From NCBI RefSeq assembly GCF_000717345.1, contig NZ_JNZA01000004.1:124001-188000 (forward strand): a stretch of DNA of 64,000 bases. Reading direction: 5' to 3'. How positions within the stretch are numbered: the first letter of the stretch is position 1; each line of letters opens with the position of its first letter. Below the pieces are notes generated by a model. It searched no databases. It was not told the DNA's origin and worked only from the letters and a program-made list of their open reading frames with translations. The position numbers were made by a program, and so were the translations under genes. This DNA is from Streptomyces lydicus (GTDB lineage Bacteria; Actinomycetota; Actinomycetes; Streptomycetales; Streptomycetaceae). Shown here piece by piece: positions 53,453 to 62,825 of the stretch.

Positions 53453-53499
53453 GAAGGCGGATGATGACGGTAGGGCACAGAAGGAAGCTGGGGTAAGCC

Positions 53500-53799
53500 A
53501 TGGCGAACACAGTCGAGTGGCCCCTCCGTCTCTCCCTCGTCGAGGAGGACGGGACGACCACGGCACGGGTCGTGCTCCGCACCCGGAACGCCACCTTCAC
53601 GGGGCACGGCACGGCCCGGCGCAGCCCCGAGGACCCCGACGTACCGGAGATCGGGGACGAGATCGCCGCCGGGCGCGCGATGCGGGACCTGGCCGGGCAG
53701 CTGCTGCGGACGGCGGACGACGAGCTGGAGGGCGTCGGTGCCGCACCGCCCCGTCGTGAACGGCGGGTCGCGTACGGCTGGACGAGCGAGCCGGCCTGA
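53500..53799 (+). CDS. DUF1876 family protein
   Basis: A 99-residue protein, EWPLRLSLVEEDGTTTARVV...GHGTARRSPEDPDVPEIGDEIAAGRAMRDLAGQLL, matching DUF1876, a small dsRBD-like fold common in actinobacteria next to universal stress protein genes. It is 47 bases downstream of one and 36 bases upstream of pncB. Function unknown; a stress-response role is inferred from neighbours. Confidence 0.88.
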   Translation: MANTVEWPLRLSLVEEDGTTTARVVLRTRNATFTGHGTARRSPEDPDVPEIGDEIAAGRAMRDLAGQLLRTADDELEGVGAAPPRRERRVAYGWTSEPA

Positions 53800-53835
53800 G
53801 CCGGGCCGGTGCCCCGGTCGGGGAAGGAGTCGTCC

Positions 53836-55173
53836 ATGTCGGATGCCACGCTCACCGACCTGTACGAAGTGACCATGGCCCTGTCGTACCTCCGCGAGGG
53901 CATGGAGCGGCCGGCGACCTTCAGCTGCTTCGTACGGGAACTGCCGCCGCAGCGGGGGTTCCTGGTGGCCGCCGGCACCGAGGCGGTCCTCGACCACCTC
54001 GCCGGCTTCCACGTCGGGCACGAGGACATCGAGGTGTTCGCCGAGGTGCTGCGGCGGCCGGTGCGGGACCTGGCGCCGCTGCTGGACCTGCGCTTCACCG
54101 GTGAGGTACGGGCGGTGCCGGAGGGCCGGGTGGTGCTGGCCCACGAGCCGCTGGTGGAGGTCACCGCCCCGCTGCCGCAGGCGCAGCTCGTCGAGACGTT
54201 CGTGCTCAACCAGCTGAGCCACCAGACCGCGATCGCCTCCAAGTGCGCCCGCTGCGTGCTCGCCGCGCGCGGGCACCCGGTGGTGGACTTCTCGCTGCGG
54301 CGCACCCACGGCACGGCGGCCGCCCACCAAGTGGCCCGGCTGGGCGCGATGGCCGGTTTCGCCGGCACCAGCAACGTCGCCGCGGCGTACGCGGAGGACC
54401 TGCCGGCGATCGGCACGATGGCGCACTCGTACATCGAGGCGTTCGGGGACGAGGAGGCCGCGTTCACCGCGTTCGCACGCTGCCACCCCGGGCCGGTGAC
54501 CTTCCTGGTGGACACCTACGACACCCCGTCCGGGGTCGCCGCGGCGGCCCGGGTGCTGACCGCGCTGGGCCGCGGGGACGGCTCCGCGATCCGCCTGGAC
54601 AGCGGTGACCTGGGCCGGCTGGCCCGCCACGCACGGGCGATGCTCGACAACGCGGGCCTGCCGCAGGTGCGCATCGTCGCCAGCGGCGGGCTGGACGAGT
54701 ACGCCGTGCACGACCTGGTGGCCTCGGGCACGCCGATCGACATCTACGCGGTGGGCACCCGGGTCGGGGTGAGCGCCGACGCCCCGGCGCTGGACTCGGC
54801 GTACAAGCTGGTGGCGTACGACGGCCGGCCGGTGATGAAGCTGTCGGCGGCGAAGACGACCGCGCCGGGCCCCAAGCAGGTCTTCCGCCGGCCGGGCTTC
54901 CTCGATGTGATCGGCCTGGCCGACGAGCCGCCGCCGGAGAACAGCACCCCGCTGCTGGAGCCGATGATGCGCGCGGGCGAGCGCCGCGCGCCGCGGCCCC
55001 GGCTGGAGGACGCCCGGCGCCGGCTGGCGGCGGAGCTGGCGGAGCTGCCCGCGGCGGCCCGGCGCATCCGGTCGCCGCAGCCGGTACGGGCGCGGGTGTC
55101 ACACCGGCTGTCCGTGCTGACGGACCGGGTACGGCGGCGGACCGAGCGCGAGGTGCTGGCCCCGTACGCCTGA
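53836..55173 (+). CDS. pncB: Nicotinate phosphoribosyltransferase
   Basis: A 445-residue enzyme that makes nicotinate mononucleotide from nicotinate and PRPP for NAD salvage. Family blocks: LTDLYEVTMALSYLREG, FSLRRTHGTAAAHQVAR, GTMAHSYIEAFGDEEAAF, VDTYDTPSGV, IRLDSGDLGRLARHAR and VASGGLDEYAVHDLVASG. ATG 53836 follows AAGGAG. As a stress-island member it may be a second, condition-specific copy. It converges on a universal stress protein gene with a 21-base gap. Confidence 0.93.
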   Translation: MSDATLTDLYEVTMALSYLREGMERPATFSCFVRELPPQRGFLVAAGTEAVLDHLAGFHVGHEDIEVFAEVLRRPVRDLAPLLDLRFTGEVRAVPEGRVVLAHEPLVEVTAPLPQAQLVETFVLNQLSHQTAIASKCARCVLAARGHPVVDFSLRRTHGTAAAHQVARLGAMAGFAGTSNVAAAYAEDLPAIGTMAHSYIEAFGDEEAAFTAFARCHPGPVTFLVDTYDTPSGVAAAARVLTALGRGDGSAIRLDSGDLGRLARHARAMLDNAGLPQVRIVASGGLDEYAVHDLVASGTPIDIYAVGTRVGVSADAPALDSAYKLVAYDGRPVMKLSAAKTTAPGPKQVFRRPGFLDVIGLADEPPPENSTPLLEPMMRAGERRAPRPRLEDARRRLAAELAELPAAARRIRSPQPVRARVSHRLSVLTDRVRRRTEREVLAPYA

Positions 55174-55194
55174 CGCGGCGCCCCGGCGGACCCG

Positions 55195-56082
55195 CTACGC
55201 GGCGGGCGCGCCCTGGTCGCGCTGCGGGACGACCGCCACCGGGCAGGCGGCGTGGCACAGGGCGGTGTGCGCCACCCGGCCGAGCGGCAGCCCGAAATAG
55301 CCGTGGTGCCCGCCCCCGCCGATGACCAGCAGGTCCGCGGCGGCGGCGCGGTGCACCAGCACCTTGTGCGTCGGCCCCTCCACGGCGGTGCGGCGGATCC
55401 GCACCGCCGGATGCGCCGCGGCCGCCTCGCCCAGCGCCCGGTCGATCAGCTCGGTCGCCCGCCGCTCGTGGTAGCTGTCGGCCACCCCGGCGGACGGGCC
55501 GGTCCGCTCGTGGGCGGGGCCGCGCCAGGCGCGTACCGCCTTCAGCAGACACCCCCGGGCGGCCGCTTCCCGGAAGGCGAAGCGCACCGCCTCCGTGCTC
55601 TTCCCGGGATCGCCCACCGCGAGCAGCACGCAGCGGTGCGCCCCCGCGAGGCCGGCCGCGTCGCCCCGCACCACGACGACGGGGCACCGGGCCCGGGCCG
55701 CCACCGCCGGGCCGACCGAGCCCAGCAGCAGGCCGGTGAGTTCGCGGTGCCCGTGCGAGCCCAGGACCAGCAGGGAGGCGAGGCTGCCCTCCCTCAGCAG
55801 GGCGCTGACCGCCTCGTCCGCCAGGACCTCGGCCTCGACCCGGAGGGCCGGGTTGCGGCACCGGGCCCGTTCGACGGCGGCGCCGACGATGCCCTCCGCG
55901 AGCCCCCGTTCCCCGGGGTCCTCCTGGTCCCGCGCGGGTGCCGGGCCCTCGTACCGCTCCCAGGTGCTGGCGTGCACCACCCGCAGCCCGAGCCCGTGCA
56001 GCGCCGCCTCGTCCACCGCCCAGTCGAGCGCGCGGAGGGCGGAGTCGGAGCCGTCGACGCCCACGACCAGGGGCCGTTCCAT
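55195..56082 (-). CDS. Universal stress protein, two UspA domains
   Basis: A 295-residue tandem UspA protein. Domain 1 (RPLVVGVDGSDSALRALDWAVDEAA, LVLGSHGHRELTGLLLGSVGPAVAARARCPVVVV) has the complete ATP-binding GxxGxxxxxxxxxG(S/T) pattern. Domain 2 ends LLVIGGGGHHGYFGLPLGRVAHTALCHAACPVAVV. The start ATG 56082 follows GGAAGGCGG. It is divergent from the beta-phosphoglucomutase gene across a 20-bp palindrome. Confidence 0.93.
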   Translation of the reverse strand: MERPLVVGVDGSDSALRALDWAVDEAALHGLGLRVVHASTWERYEGPAPARDQEDPGERGLAEGIVGAAVERARCRNPALRVEAEVLADEAVSALLREGSLASLLVLGSHGHRELTGLLLGSVGPAVAARARCPVVVVRGDAAGLAGAHRCVLLAVGDPGKSTEAVRFAFREAAARGCLLKAVRAWRGPAHERTGPSAGVADSYHERRATELIDRALGEAAAAHPAVRIRRTAVEGPTHKVLVHRAAAADLLVIGGGGHHGYFGLPLGRVAHTALCHAACPVAVVPQRDQGAPAA

Positions 56083-56170
56083 GGCCGCACCGCCTTCCCT
56101 CGGTCGCCGGGTTCCTGGTGGCCCCTCCATCGTCACCCCGCCCCGACGGGCCCGCCAGGGACGGCCGGCG

Positions 56171-56190
56171 GCCCGGGGCGCGCCCCGGGC
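56171..56190. promoter_or_regulatory. Perfect 20-bp palindrome between divergent stress and sugar genes
   Basis: GCCCGGGGCGCGCCCCGGGC is its own reverse complement. It lies in the 156-base divergent spacer, 89 bases from the universal stress protein start and 49 bases from the phosphoglucomutase start. A shared operator is plausible; a cruciform or hairpin is the alternative. Confidence 0.6.
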
Positions 56191-56238
56191 GGCGAGCCGT
56201 GGTGACATGGAAGGACACCGACGAAACGGAACGTCGCC

Positions 56239-57000
56239 ATGACCGGTGTGCCGTCCCTGGCCGGGTGCCTGCACTCGATCGGGGCCGTGGTTTTCGACAC
56301 GGACGGAGTGATCACCGACTCCGCCCGCGTCCATGCCGCGGCCTGGAAGGACGCCTTCGACCCCGCGCTGGCGGCCGCGGGCGGGCAGCGCCCGTTCGAT
56401 CCCGTGCAGGACTACCTGCGGCATGTCGACGGCCGTGCACGGCTGGACGGCGCGGCGGCGTTCCTGGCGTCCCGGGGCCTGGACCTGCCGCCGGGCGAGG
56501 AAGGTGACGCGCCGGGCACGGACACCGTGCACGCCGTCGCGGCCCGGAAGGACGAGCTGTTCACCGCGCGTGTGGCGGCCGGCGGCATCGCGGTCTGGCC
56601 CGGCACCGTCCGACTGCTGCGGGTGCTGCGGCGGGAGCGGGTGCCGCGCGCCGCCGTGTCGGCGTCCCGGCACGCCACCGCGCTGCTGGACGCGGCCGGG
56701 GTGCTGCCGCTGCTGGACGCGGTGGTGGACGGCAACGAGGCGCGCCGGCTGCGGCTGCCCGGCAAGCCGGACCCGGCGCTCTTCGAGGAGGCGGCCCGCC
56801 GGCTCGGGGTCCCTCCCCGGGACACCGCTGTCGTGGAGGACGCGCTGGCCGGTGTCGAGGCGGGCCGGCGCGGCGGATTCGGCCTGGTGGTCGGCGTGGA
56901 CCGGACGGCGGGACGGGCCGCGGCCGCCGCGCTGCGCCGCCGTGGCGCCGACCTGGTGGTGGCCGACCCGGGCGAGCTGCTGACGGCCGGGGAGGACTGA
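56239..57000 (+). CDS. Beta-phosphoglucomutase-family HAD hydrolase
   Basis: A 253-residue HAD-IA protein. The nucleophile motif is VVFDTDGVITDSARVHAAAW (Asp20, Asp22). The later loops are AAVSASRHATALLDAAGV, GKPDPALFEEAARRLGV and AVVEDALAGVEAGRRGGFGLVVGVDR. It probably converts beta-glucose 1-phosphate to glucose 6-phosphate. The gene overlaps the GH65 phosphorylase by one base (TGATG), the classical partnership in which the phosphorylase makes beta-glucose 1-phosphate. Confidence 0.9.
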   Translation: MTGVPSLAGCLHSIGAVVFDTDGVITDSARVHAAAWKDAFDPALAAAGGQRPFDPVQDYLRHVDGRARLDGAAAFLASRGLDLPPGEEGDAPGTDTVHAVAARKDELFTARVAAGGIAVWPGTVRLLRVLRRERVPRAAVSASRHATALLDAAGVLPLLDAVVDGNEARRLRLPGKPDPALFEEAARRLGVPPRDTAVVEDALAGVEAGRRGGFGLVVGVDRTAGRAAAAALRRRGADLVVADPGELLTAGED

Positions 57001-59414
57001 TGCCGACCGCCGGCACCCGCGCCTGGACCTGGACGTACGAGGGGTACGACGCGGACGCGGAACGGCTGCGCGAGACGCTCTGCGCCCTGGGCAACGGCTA
57101 CTTCGTCACCCGTGGCGCGGCGTGCGAGGTGCTCTCCGGGCCGGCGCACTACCCGGGCACGTACGCGGCGGGCTGCTACAACCGGCTCACCTCCACGGTG
57201 GCGGGCCGCCTCGTCGAGAACGAGGACATGGTCAACCTGCCCAACTGGCTGCCGCTGCGCTACCGGATCCTGCCCAGCGACGCGGAGCCGGGGCCCTGGC
57301 TGCACCCCGGGCACGCCCACATGACGGCGCACCGGCAGACCCTGGACCTGCGGCACGGCACCCTGAGCCGGTTGTCGGTCTACGAGGACGAGGCCGGGCG
57401 GCGCCTGACCGTGGAGCAGCGCCGGCTGGTGCACATGGGCGAGCCCCATCTGGCGTTGCAGCGCACGTCGTTCACGGCCGAGGGGTGGGTGGGTGAGGTG
57501 GAGGTCGAGTCGTGCCTCGACGGCGCGGTCCGCAACACCGGTGTCGCGCGGTACCGGGGGCTGGCCGACCAGCATCTGCGGGGGTGGGAAACCGGCACGG
57601 AGGGGGCCGACACGGTGTGGCTGAGCTGCCGGACCGTCGACTCGGACATCCGGATCGCGCTGGCCGAGCGGATCCGGGCCACCCCCGGCCGGGGGGTGAC
57701 GCCCCGGCCCCGGCTGACCGTGCTCCGGGCCGCGCACGCGCTGACCCTGCCGCTCGCGCCGGGGGCGACGGCGGTGGTCGACAAGACAGTGGCCCTGTAC
57801 ACCTCCCGTGACCCGGCGATCGAGAGCCCCCGGCACGCGGCGGTGGACTGCGTGGTGCAGGCCGCGCACTTCCGTCAGCTGCTGGCCTCGCACCGGCGGG
57901 CCTGGGAGAACCTGTGGCGGCAGGCGAAGCTGGAGGTGCCCGGGGACGCCGGCCGGATCCTGCGGCTGCACCTCTTCCACGTGCTCCAGACGCTCTCGCC
58001 GCACACCGCGGAACTGGACGTCGGGGTGCCGGCGCGGGGCCTGCACGGGGAGGCGTACCGCGGGCACGTGTTCTGGGACGAGCTGTTCGTGCTGCCGTTC
58101 CTGAACCTGCACCTGCCGCAGGTGTCGCGGGCGCTGCTCACCTACCGCTACCGGCGGCTGCCGGCCGCCTGTCACGCGGCGGAACAGGCGGGCCGGGCGG
58201 GCGCGATGTACCCGTGGCAGAGCGCCGGCGACGGCCGTGAGGAGACCCAGGAACTCCATCTCAACCCCCGTTCCGGCCGCTGGCTGCCCGATTTCTCGCG
58301 GCTCCAGCACCATGTGGGCTCGGCGATCGCCTACAACGTCTGGCAGTACGGACAGGCCAGCGGCGACACGGAGTTCCTGCACACCAGGGGCGCCGAGATG
58401 CTGCTGCAGATCGCGCGGTTCTGGGCGTCGGCCGCGCTCTGGGACCCCGTCCTCGGCCGGTACCGGATCCGCGGCGTGGTCGGCCCCGACGAGTACCACG
58501 ACGGCTACCCGGGGGCGGCGGAACCGGGCGTGGACGACAACGCGTACACCAACGTCACGGCGGCCTGGGTGCTGGTGCGCGCACTGGAGCTGTGCCGCAC
58601 CCTGCCCGAGGCCCATCGGCGGCAGCTCTACGAGCGGATCGAGCTGACCCCCGACGAGCCGGAGCGCTGGGAGGACATCTCACGGCTGCTGCACGTGCCC
58701 TACCACCAGGGCGTGATCAGCCAGTTCGCGGGCTACCGGGACCTGGCCGAACTCGACTGGGACGGCTACCGGCAGCGCTACGGCGACATCCGGCGGCTGG
58801 ACCGGATCCTGGAGGCCGAGGGCGACACCGTCAATCACTACCAGGCATCCAAACAGGCCGACGTGCTGATGCTCGGTTACCTCTTCTCGCCGGCGGAACT
58901 CGCCTCGGTCTTCCGCCGGCTGGGCTGCCCGCTCGACGACGACATCTGGCACTCCACCGTCGACTACTACCTGCGCCGCACCAGCCACGGCTCCACGCTC
59001 AGCGCCCTGGTGCACGCCTGGGTCCTGGCCCGCGTCCACCGCCCCGACGCCTGGACGTACTGCGAGGAGGCGCTGACCGGTGATGTCGCGGACGTCCAGG
59101 GCGGCACCACCGCGGAGGGCATCCACCTCGGCGCGATGGCCGGCACCCTGGACCTGGTCCAGCGGGGGCTGACCGGTCTGGAGACCCGCGACCGGACCCT
59201 GTGGCTGGACCCGGCACCGCTCCCCCAGCTGTCGAAGTTCGCCGTGCGCATCCGCTTCCGCCAGCACTGGGACATCGACCTGCGCATCCACGCCGAGCAG
59301 GTGCGGATCGCGGTGCCGGAGTCGGAGAACGAGGCGGTGCGGGTGCGGCTGCGGGAGCGGTCGTTCGGCATCGCACCGGGCACGACCCGGCGGCTCGATC
59401 TGCCGGACGCCTGA
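57000..59414 (+). CDS. Glycoside hydrolase family 65 disaccharide phosphorylase
   Basis: An 804-residue GH65 protein, normal for trehalose/maltose/kojibiose phosphorylases. The N-terminal beta-sandwich holds LCALGNGYFVTRGAACEV. The (alpha/alpha)6 barrel has GHVFWDELFVLPFLNLH, AMYPWQSAGDGREETQ and GVVGPDEYHDGYPG, in which Glu498 is the likely catalytic acid. It is followed by KQADVLMLGYLF and HGSTLSALVHAWVLARV. It would phosphorolyse an alpha-linked glucose disaccharide, probably trehalose or maltose, in the cytoplasm. It is translationally coupled to the phosphoglucomutase. Confidence 0.92.
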   Translation: MPTAGTRAWTWTYEGYDADAERLRETLCALGNGYFVTRGAACEVLSGPAHYPGTYAAGCYNRLTSTVAGRLVENEDMVNLPNWLPLRYRILPSDAEPGPWLHPGHAHMTAHRQTLDLRHGTLSRLSVYEDEAGRRLTVEQRRLVHMGEPHLALQRTSFTAEGWVGEVEVESCLDGAVRNTGVARYRGLADQHLRGWETGTEGADTVWLSCRTVDSDIRIALAERIRATPGRGVTPRPRLTVLRAAHALTLPLAPGATAVVDKTVALYTSRDPAIESPRHAAVDCVVQAAHFRQLLASHRRAWENLWRQAKLEVPGDAGRILRLHLFHVLQTLSPHTAELDVGVPARGLHGEAYRGHVFWDELFVLPFLNLHLPQVSRALLTYRYRRLPAACHAAEQAGRAGAMYPWQSAGDGREETQELHLNPRSGRWLPDFSRLQHHVGSAIAYNVWQYGQASGDTEFLHTRGAEMLLQIARFWASAALWDPVLGRYRIRGVVGPDEYHDGYPGAAEPGVDDNAYTNVTAAWVLVRALELCRTLPEAHRRQLYERIELTPDEPERWEDISRLLHVPYHQGVISQFAGYRDLAELDWDGYRQRYGDIRRLDRILEAEGDTVNHYQASKQADVLMLGYLFSPAELASVFRRLGCPLDDDIWHSTVDYYLRRTSHGSTLSALVHAWVLARVHRPDAWTYCEEALTGDVADVQGGTTAEGIHLGAMAGTLDLVQRGLTGLETRDRTLWLDPAPLPQLSKFAVRIRFRQHWDIDLRIHAEQVRIAVPESENEAVRVRLRERSFGIAPGTTRRLDLPDA

Positions 59415-59434
59415 ACGGCGCCGGCCGCACCGCG

Positions 59435-61777
59435 TCAGCGCCGCAGCGGTCCCTCACAGCTGTAGTCCGCGGTGCCGGCGCGGCCCGTGGACCAGACGGT
59501 GGTGGGGCCGAAGGTGCAGTTCATGTCGGCGAGGTTGTTCGCCGCGGGCCGGGAGCGGTCGAGCAGGAAGTAGTCGACGGTCTCCGACATGTCCTTGAAG
59601 ATCTGGTCGGGGCTGCGCGAGTCGCTGAGGTTGGCGGTGATCCGGCCGGTGCACAGGAACCGTCCGTGGGCCGGGTCGCCGTTGTCCCGGCAGGCGGGGG
59701 TGGCGGCAGTGGCCGAGGCGAAGGCGGCGCGCACCCCGGCGGTGTCGGCGTACGTCAGGCTGCCGTTGGGGGTGAAGACGGTGCGCGGCACGAAGAGGTC
59801 GTCGACGTGGGCGATCTGGGTGTCGAGGAAGGCGTCGTACTGCTGCTGGAGCGCGGCGTCGGTGCTCTGCCGGGTGCGCCAGGCGTCGAAGCCCGCCGGG
59901 TCGTCGGCGCGCAGGTACCGGTACATCTCCTGGAGCCTGGCCGGGTGTTCGCGCCACAGGAACTCGAAGAACGTCCCGGCGTAGGAGTAGAAGCGGAAGC
60001 CGTCGTGGTCGTAGGTCGCGTGCAGGAAGGCGTTGATGCTCATGCGGGGCGCGCCGCCCGCGGTGTCCGCGATGATGTCGCGGACGAGTGACCGCCGTAC
60101 GGCGATGCCGTCGTCGCGGGTCGAGCCGTCGAAGAATTCGGCGCTGCCCTCGTCCATGGCGGTGGTGCGGTCGCCCTCGTACCAGGGGCCTTCGCCGAAG
60201 GAACCGGGCACCGCGAAGCGGCCGTTGAGGTAGTGGACGTACTCGTGCCGGAAGAGCTCTTCGAGGGTGAGGCTGGAGTCCTGGGGGACGCGGCGCTGGT
60301 AGGTGTAGAAGGTGGCGCCCTGCTCGATGTAGACGCCGCCGTTGTTGGTGCCCATGCCGGTGAGCAGCGGGTGGTAGACCTCGTAGTCGGCGCGTGAGGC
60401 GTACAGGACGATGGTGAGGGTGGTGTTGGGGTCGCCGGCCAGCGGTTCGGTGGTCCCGAGCACCCGGTGGAACTGGGCCTTGACCTGCTTGGACGCGTAG
60501 TAGAGCTGGTCGACGGTGGCGCGGTCGAGGGCGGTGCGGACCTTGATGGCGCCGTTGTCGTAGGAGTACGTGTACGGGAAGATCCGCTTTTCGATGTCGG
60601 TCTTGCAGACGCCGTAGGGCTTACAGGCGTCGAAGGTGCCCAGCCAGCCGACGACCTTGGCCCAGGGTTCGCTGCCCTCACCGAAGTTCCGCACGGTCGT
60701 GGCCAGGAGGGCCCCGAGGTCGGTGACGATGGCCGGCTTGAGGGTGTCGATCTGGCCGAAGCGGCCGTATTCACCGAGCGCGTCGCGGACCGCCCAGGCG
60801 TTGGCGGTGCCCTTGAGGTGGGTGTGTCCGGCGAAGGCTTTGAAGGCGGCGCGGTAGGCGGGGTCGGCGACGACCGCGGCCCGGAAGGCGGTGTCGTTGT
60901 TGCCGGGGTAGACGCCCAGGTAGTTCACCGAGAGGGCGGCGAGGGCGGTGTTTCCCCAGGCCGGGTCCTTGGCAGTGGCGGGGTGGGCGGCGTCGAGGGT
61001 GGCCAGGACCCGCTGGATCAGGCCGAGTTGGTACTGGCGACCGCCCGGGCCGCTGATGGCGTACAGGGCCTCGCGCAGGGTGTCGGCGTTGGCGCGGGTC
61101 GCGTCGAAGGTGTGGGCGGCGGCCCCGAAGGCGTCGACCGCGCGGCGGACCGCGGTGACGGTCGGGGTGTCGGTGGTGTCGATCTCGTCGTGCGAGAAGT
61201 CCTGGTAGGCCACCGCGTGCAGGTACGTGAACATCTCGTACAGGTGGCCGGCGTCGGTGCCGTCGTGGGAGGCGGCGAGGGAGGCGATGCGCCGGGCCAC
61301 GGCCTGCACATGGGCGTCGGACATGACGGGGATCAGCCGGGGGTCCCAGGTCCATATGAGGTCGCGCAGGCAGCCGTCGGCGGTGACGGCCGGGTCGGCG
61401 AGGAAGTCGGCGAACTGCTCGGGGCTCAGGCCGGTGACCCCGTCGAGGGTGCAGGGGGCGACGGCGGGGGTGGCGCGGCGGCGGGTGGTGGCGGGGCCGG
61501 TCTGCGGCCCCGGTATGCGGCCGTGGGCGGTGCGGGCGCGGGGCGCGGGGGCGGGATCGGCGCTGAACCGGGGCTTACGGATGAGGCGTTGGGCCCGGTC
61601 GTGCGGATCGCCGGCGGTCCGGTCGGCGGTCCGGGGTGCGGTGTGCGGCTGCCGGGCGGGGGCGGCCGGCGCCGGTCCGCGGGGTGCGGCGCCGGCGGCC
61701 TGGACGAATGGCATCGCGAGGGTGACGACGAGGGTCGCGGTCAGCAGGAGTCTGCGCCGGGTACGCGAAGGGGACAC
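59435..61777 (-). CDS. Secreted M9-family collagenase
   Basis: A 780-residue secreted metalloprotease. The signal peptide is LLLTATLVVTLAMPFVQAAGA. A Pro/Ala/Arg-rich linker of about 75 residues follows, then the collagenase activator-type helical domain (GLSPEQFADFLADPAVTADGCLRDLIWTWDPRL...) and the peptidase domain. The zinc motif is HEYVHYL near residue 510, with the third ligand in MDEGSAEFF. No PKD or collagen-binding domain is present, so it is a short M9A-like form. GTG 61777 follows GGAGG. A good promoter lies 79-107 bases upstream. It is near hydroxyproline-catabolism genes. Confidence 0.92.
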   Translation of the reverse strand: MSPSRTRRRLLLTATLVVTLAMPFVQAAGAAPRGPAPAAPARQPHTAPRTADRTAGDPHDRAQRLIRKPRFSADPAPAPRARTAHGRIPGPQTGPATTRRRATPAVAPCTLDGVTGLSPEQFADFLADPAVTADGCLRDLIWTWDPRLIPVMSDAHVQAVARRIASLAASHDGTDAGHLYEMFTYLHAVAYQDFSHDEIDTTDTPTVTAVRRAVDAFGAAAHTFDATRANADTLREALYAISGPGGRQYQLGLIQRVLATLDAAHPATAKDPAWGNTALAALSVNYLGVYPGNNDTAFRAAVVADPAYRAAFKAFAGHTHLKGTANAWAVRDALGEYGRFGQIDTLKPAIVTDLGALLATTVRNFGEGSEPWAKVVGWLGTFDACKPYGVCKTDIEKRIFPYTYSYDNGAIKVRTALDRATVDQLYYASKQVKAQFHRVLGTTEPLAGDPNTTLTIVLYASRADYEVYHPLLTGMGTNNGGVYIEQGATFYTYQRRVPQDSSLTLEELFRHEYVHYLNGRFAVPGSFGEGPWYEGDRTTAMDEGSAEFFDGSTRDDGIAVRRSLVRDIIADTAGGAPRMSINAFLHATYDHDGFRFYSYAGTFFEFLWREHPARLQEMYRYLRADDPAGFDAWRTRQSTDAALQQQYDAFLDTQIAHVDDLFVPRTVFTPNGSLTYADTAGVRAAFASATAATPACRDNGDPAHGRFLCTGRITANLSDSRSPDQIFKDMSETVDYFLLDRSRPAANNLADMNCTFGPTTVWSTGRAGTADYSCEGPLRR

Positions 61778-61855
61778 CTGAACCTCCGGGAGGGGGTGGG
61801 GGGTTGGGTGAAGTGAGGGGCGAGGGGCGCCGTCACTCCACGAGGTGTGACCCGT

Positions 61856-61884
61856 AACATAGTAATGTGAAATTGCACTGACAA
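61856..61884 (-). promoter_or_regulatory. Putative sigma-70-type promoter of the collagenase gene
   Basis: On the minus strand TTGTCA (61884-61879) and TATGTT (61861-61856) are exactly 17 bases apart in an unusually AT-rich patch. The predicted start gives an untranslated leader of about 72 bases. Confidence 0.65.
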
Positions 61885-62008
61885 GGCTTCAGGAACCGGC
61901 CCTGGGTAAAGCTTTCCCCGGGAGTCAGGCTTGGGGCCGGCCCGGGTCCCGGCCGCCCGGGAGCGACCGGGCCTGCCTGACCACCCATCAACTCCCGAAC
62001 GTCACCGG

Positions 62009-62725
62009 TCAGCGCTGACGGGCCGCCGGCCGGCGCTGCGCGGGCGGGGCGGGCGTCTCCTCGCGGCCCTGCGCCCACAGGGAGCGGACGTGGCCCAGGT
62101 GGCGGGCCATGCACGCCTCGGCCGCCGCGGCGTCCCCGGTCAGCATCACGTCGAGCAGCTCCACGTGCTCCTCGGCGGACGGCAGCAACTGGTCGTGCTC
62201 GTCGAGGCGGGTCAGGCCGTAGAGGCGGGAGCGCTTGCGCAGGTCGCCCACCGTCTCCACGAGGCGGTCGTTGCCGCTCAGGCCCAGCAGTTCGAGGTGG
62301 AAGCGGCGGTCGGCCTCCAGGTACCCGATGAGGTCGTGCGCGCGGGCGGCGGTGACGATCTCCAGCGCGACCGGCCGGAGCGCCTCGAGCTGTTCGCGGG
62401 TGGCGGTGCGGGTGATCCGGCCGATGACCGGGACCTCGATCAGCGCACGGATCTCGGTGTACTGGTCGAGGTCGCGCTCACTCACCTCGGTGATCCGGAA
62501 ACCCTTGTTGCGCACCGGCTCGACCAGCCCCTCGCGGGCCAGGTCGAGCATCGCCTCGCGCACCGGGGTGGCGGAGACGCCGAAGTCCGCGGCGAGGCCG
62601 GGCGCCGAGTAGACGGCCCCCGGCCGGAGTTCGCCCGCGATCAGGGCGGCGCGCAGCTGATGGGCGACCTGGTCGCGCAGCCGCTCCTGAGCGGTGATCA
62701 GGCTGCGGTGCTTGAGTTCACCCAT
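62009..62725 (-). CDS. GntR-family transcriptional regulator (FadR/FCD subgroup)
   Basis: A 238-residue regulator. The winged helix (about 12-75) contains LRAALIAGELRPGAVYSAPGLAADFGVSATPVREAMLDLAREGLV. The C-terminal FCD domain (about 85-215) has EIRALIEVPVIGRI, EADRRFHLELL and EEHVELLDVMLTGDA, with His residues that bind metal in this fold. It lies 100 bases downstream of the hydroxyproline epimerase and upstream of the collagenase on the same strand, so it is the likely regulator of both. Confidence 0.9.
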   Translation of the reverse strand: MGELKHRSLITAQERLRDQVAHQLRAALIAGELRPGAVYSAPGLAADFGVSATPVREAMLDLAREGLVEPVRNKGFRITEVSERDLDQYTEIRALIEVPVIGRITRTATREQLEALRPVALEIVTAARAHDLIGYLEADRRFHLELLGLSGNDRLVETVGDLRKRSRLYGLTRLDEHDQLLPSAEEHVELLDVMLTGDAAAAEACMARHLGHVRSLWAQGREETPAPPAQRRPAARQR

Positions 62726-62767
62726 GGTGGCCCTCCGAATGGCCCGGCAAGTCGGCGCGGAGTGCCA

Positions 62768-62788
62768 GCGTACAATGTCACGTTACGC
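62768..62788. promoter_or_regulatory. Candidate GntR operator upstream of the regulator gene
   Basis: GCGTA (62768-62772) and TACGC (62784-62788) flank an AT-rich core (CAATGTCACGT) 43 bases before the GntR start. The arms are short, so it is only a candidate. Confidence 0.35.
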
Positions 62789-62825
62789 AAACCGCCTGGC
62801 AGGGCCCGGTGCCGGAGCCGCCCGG

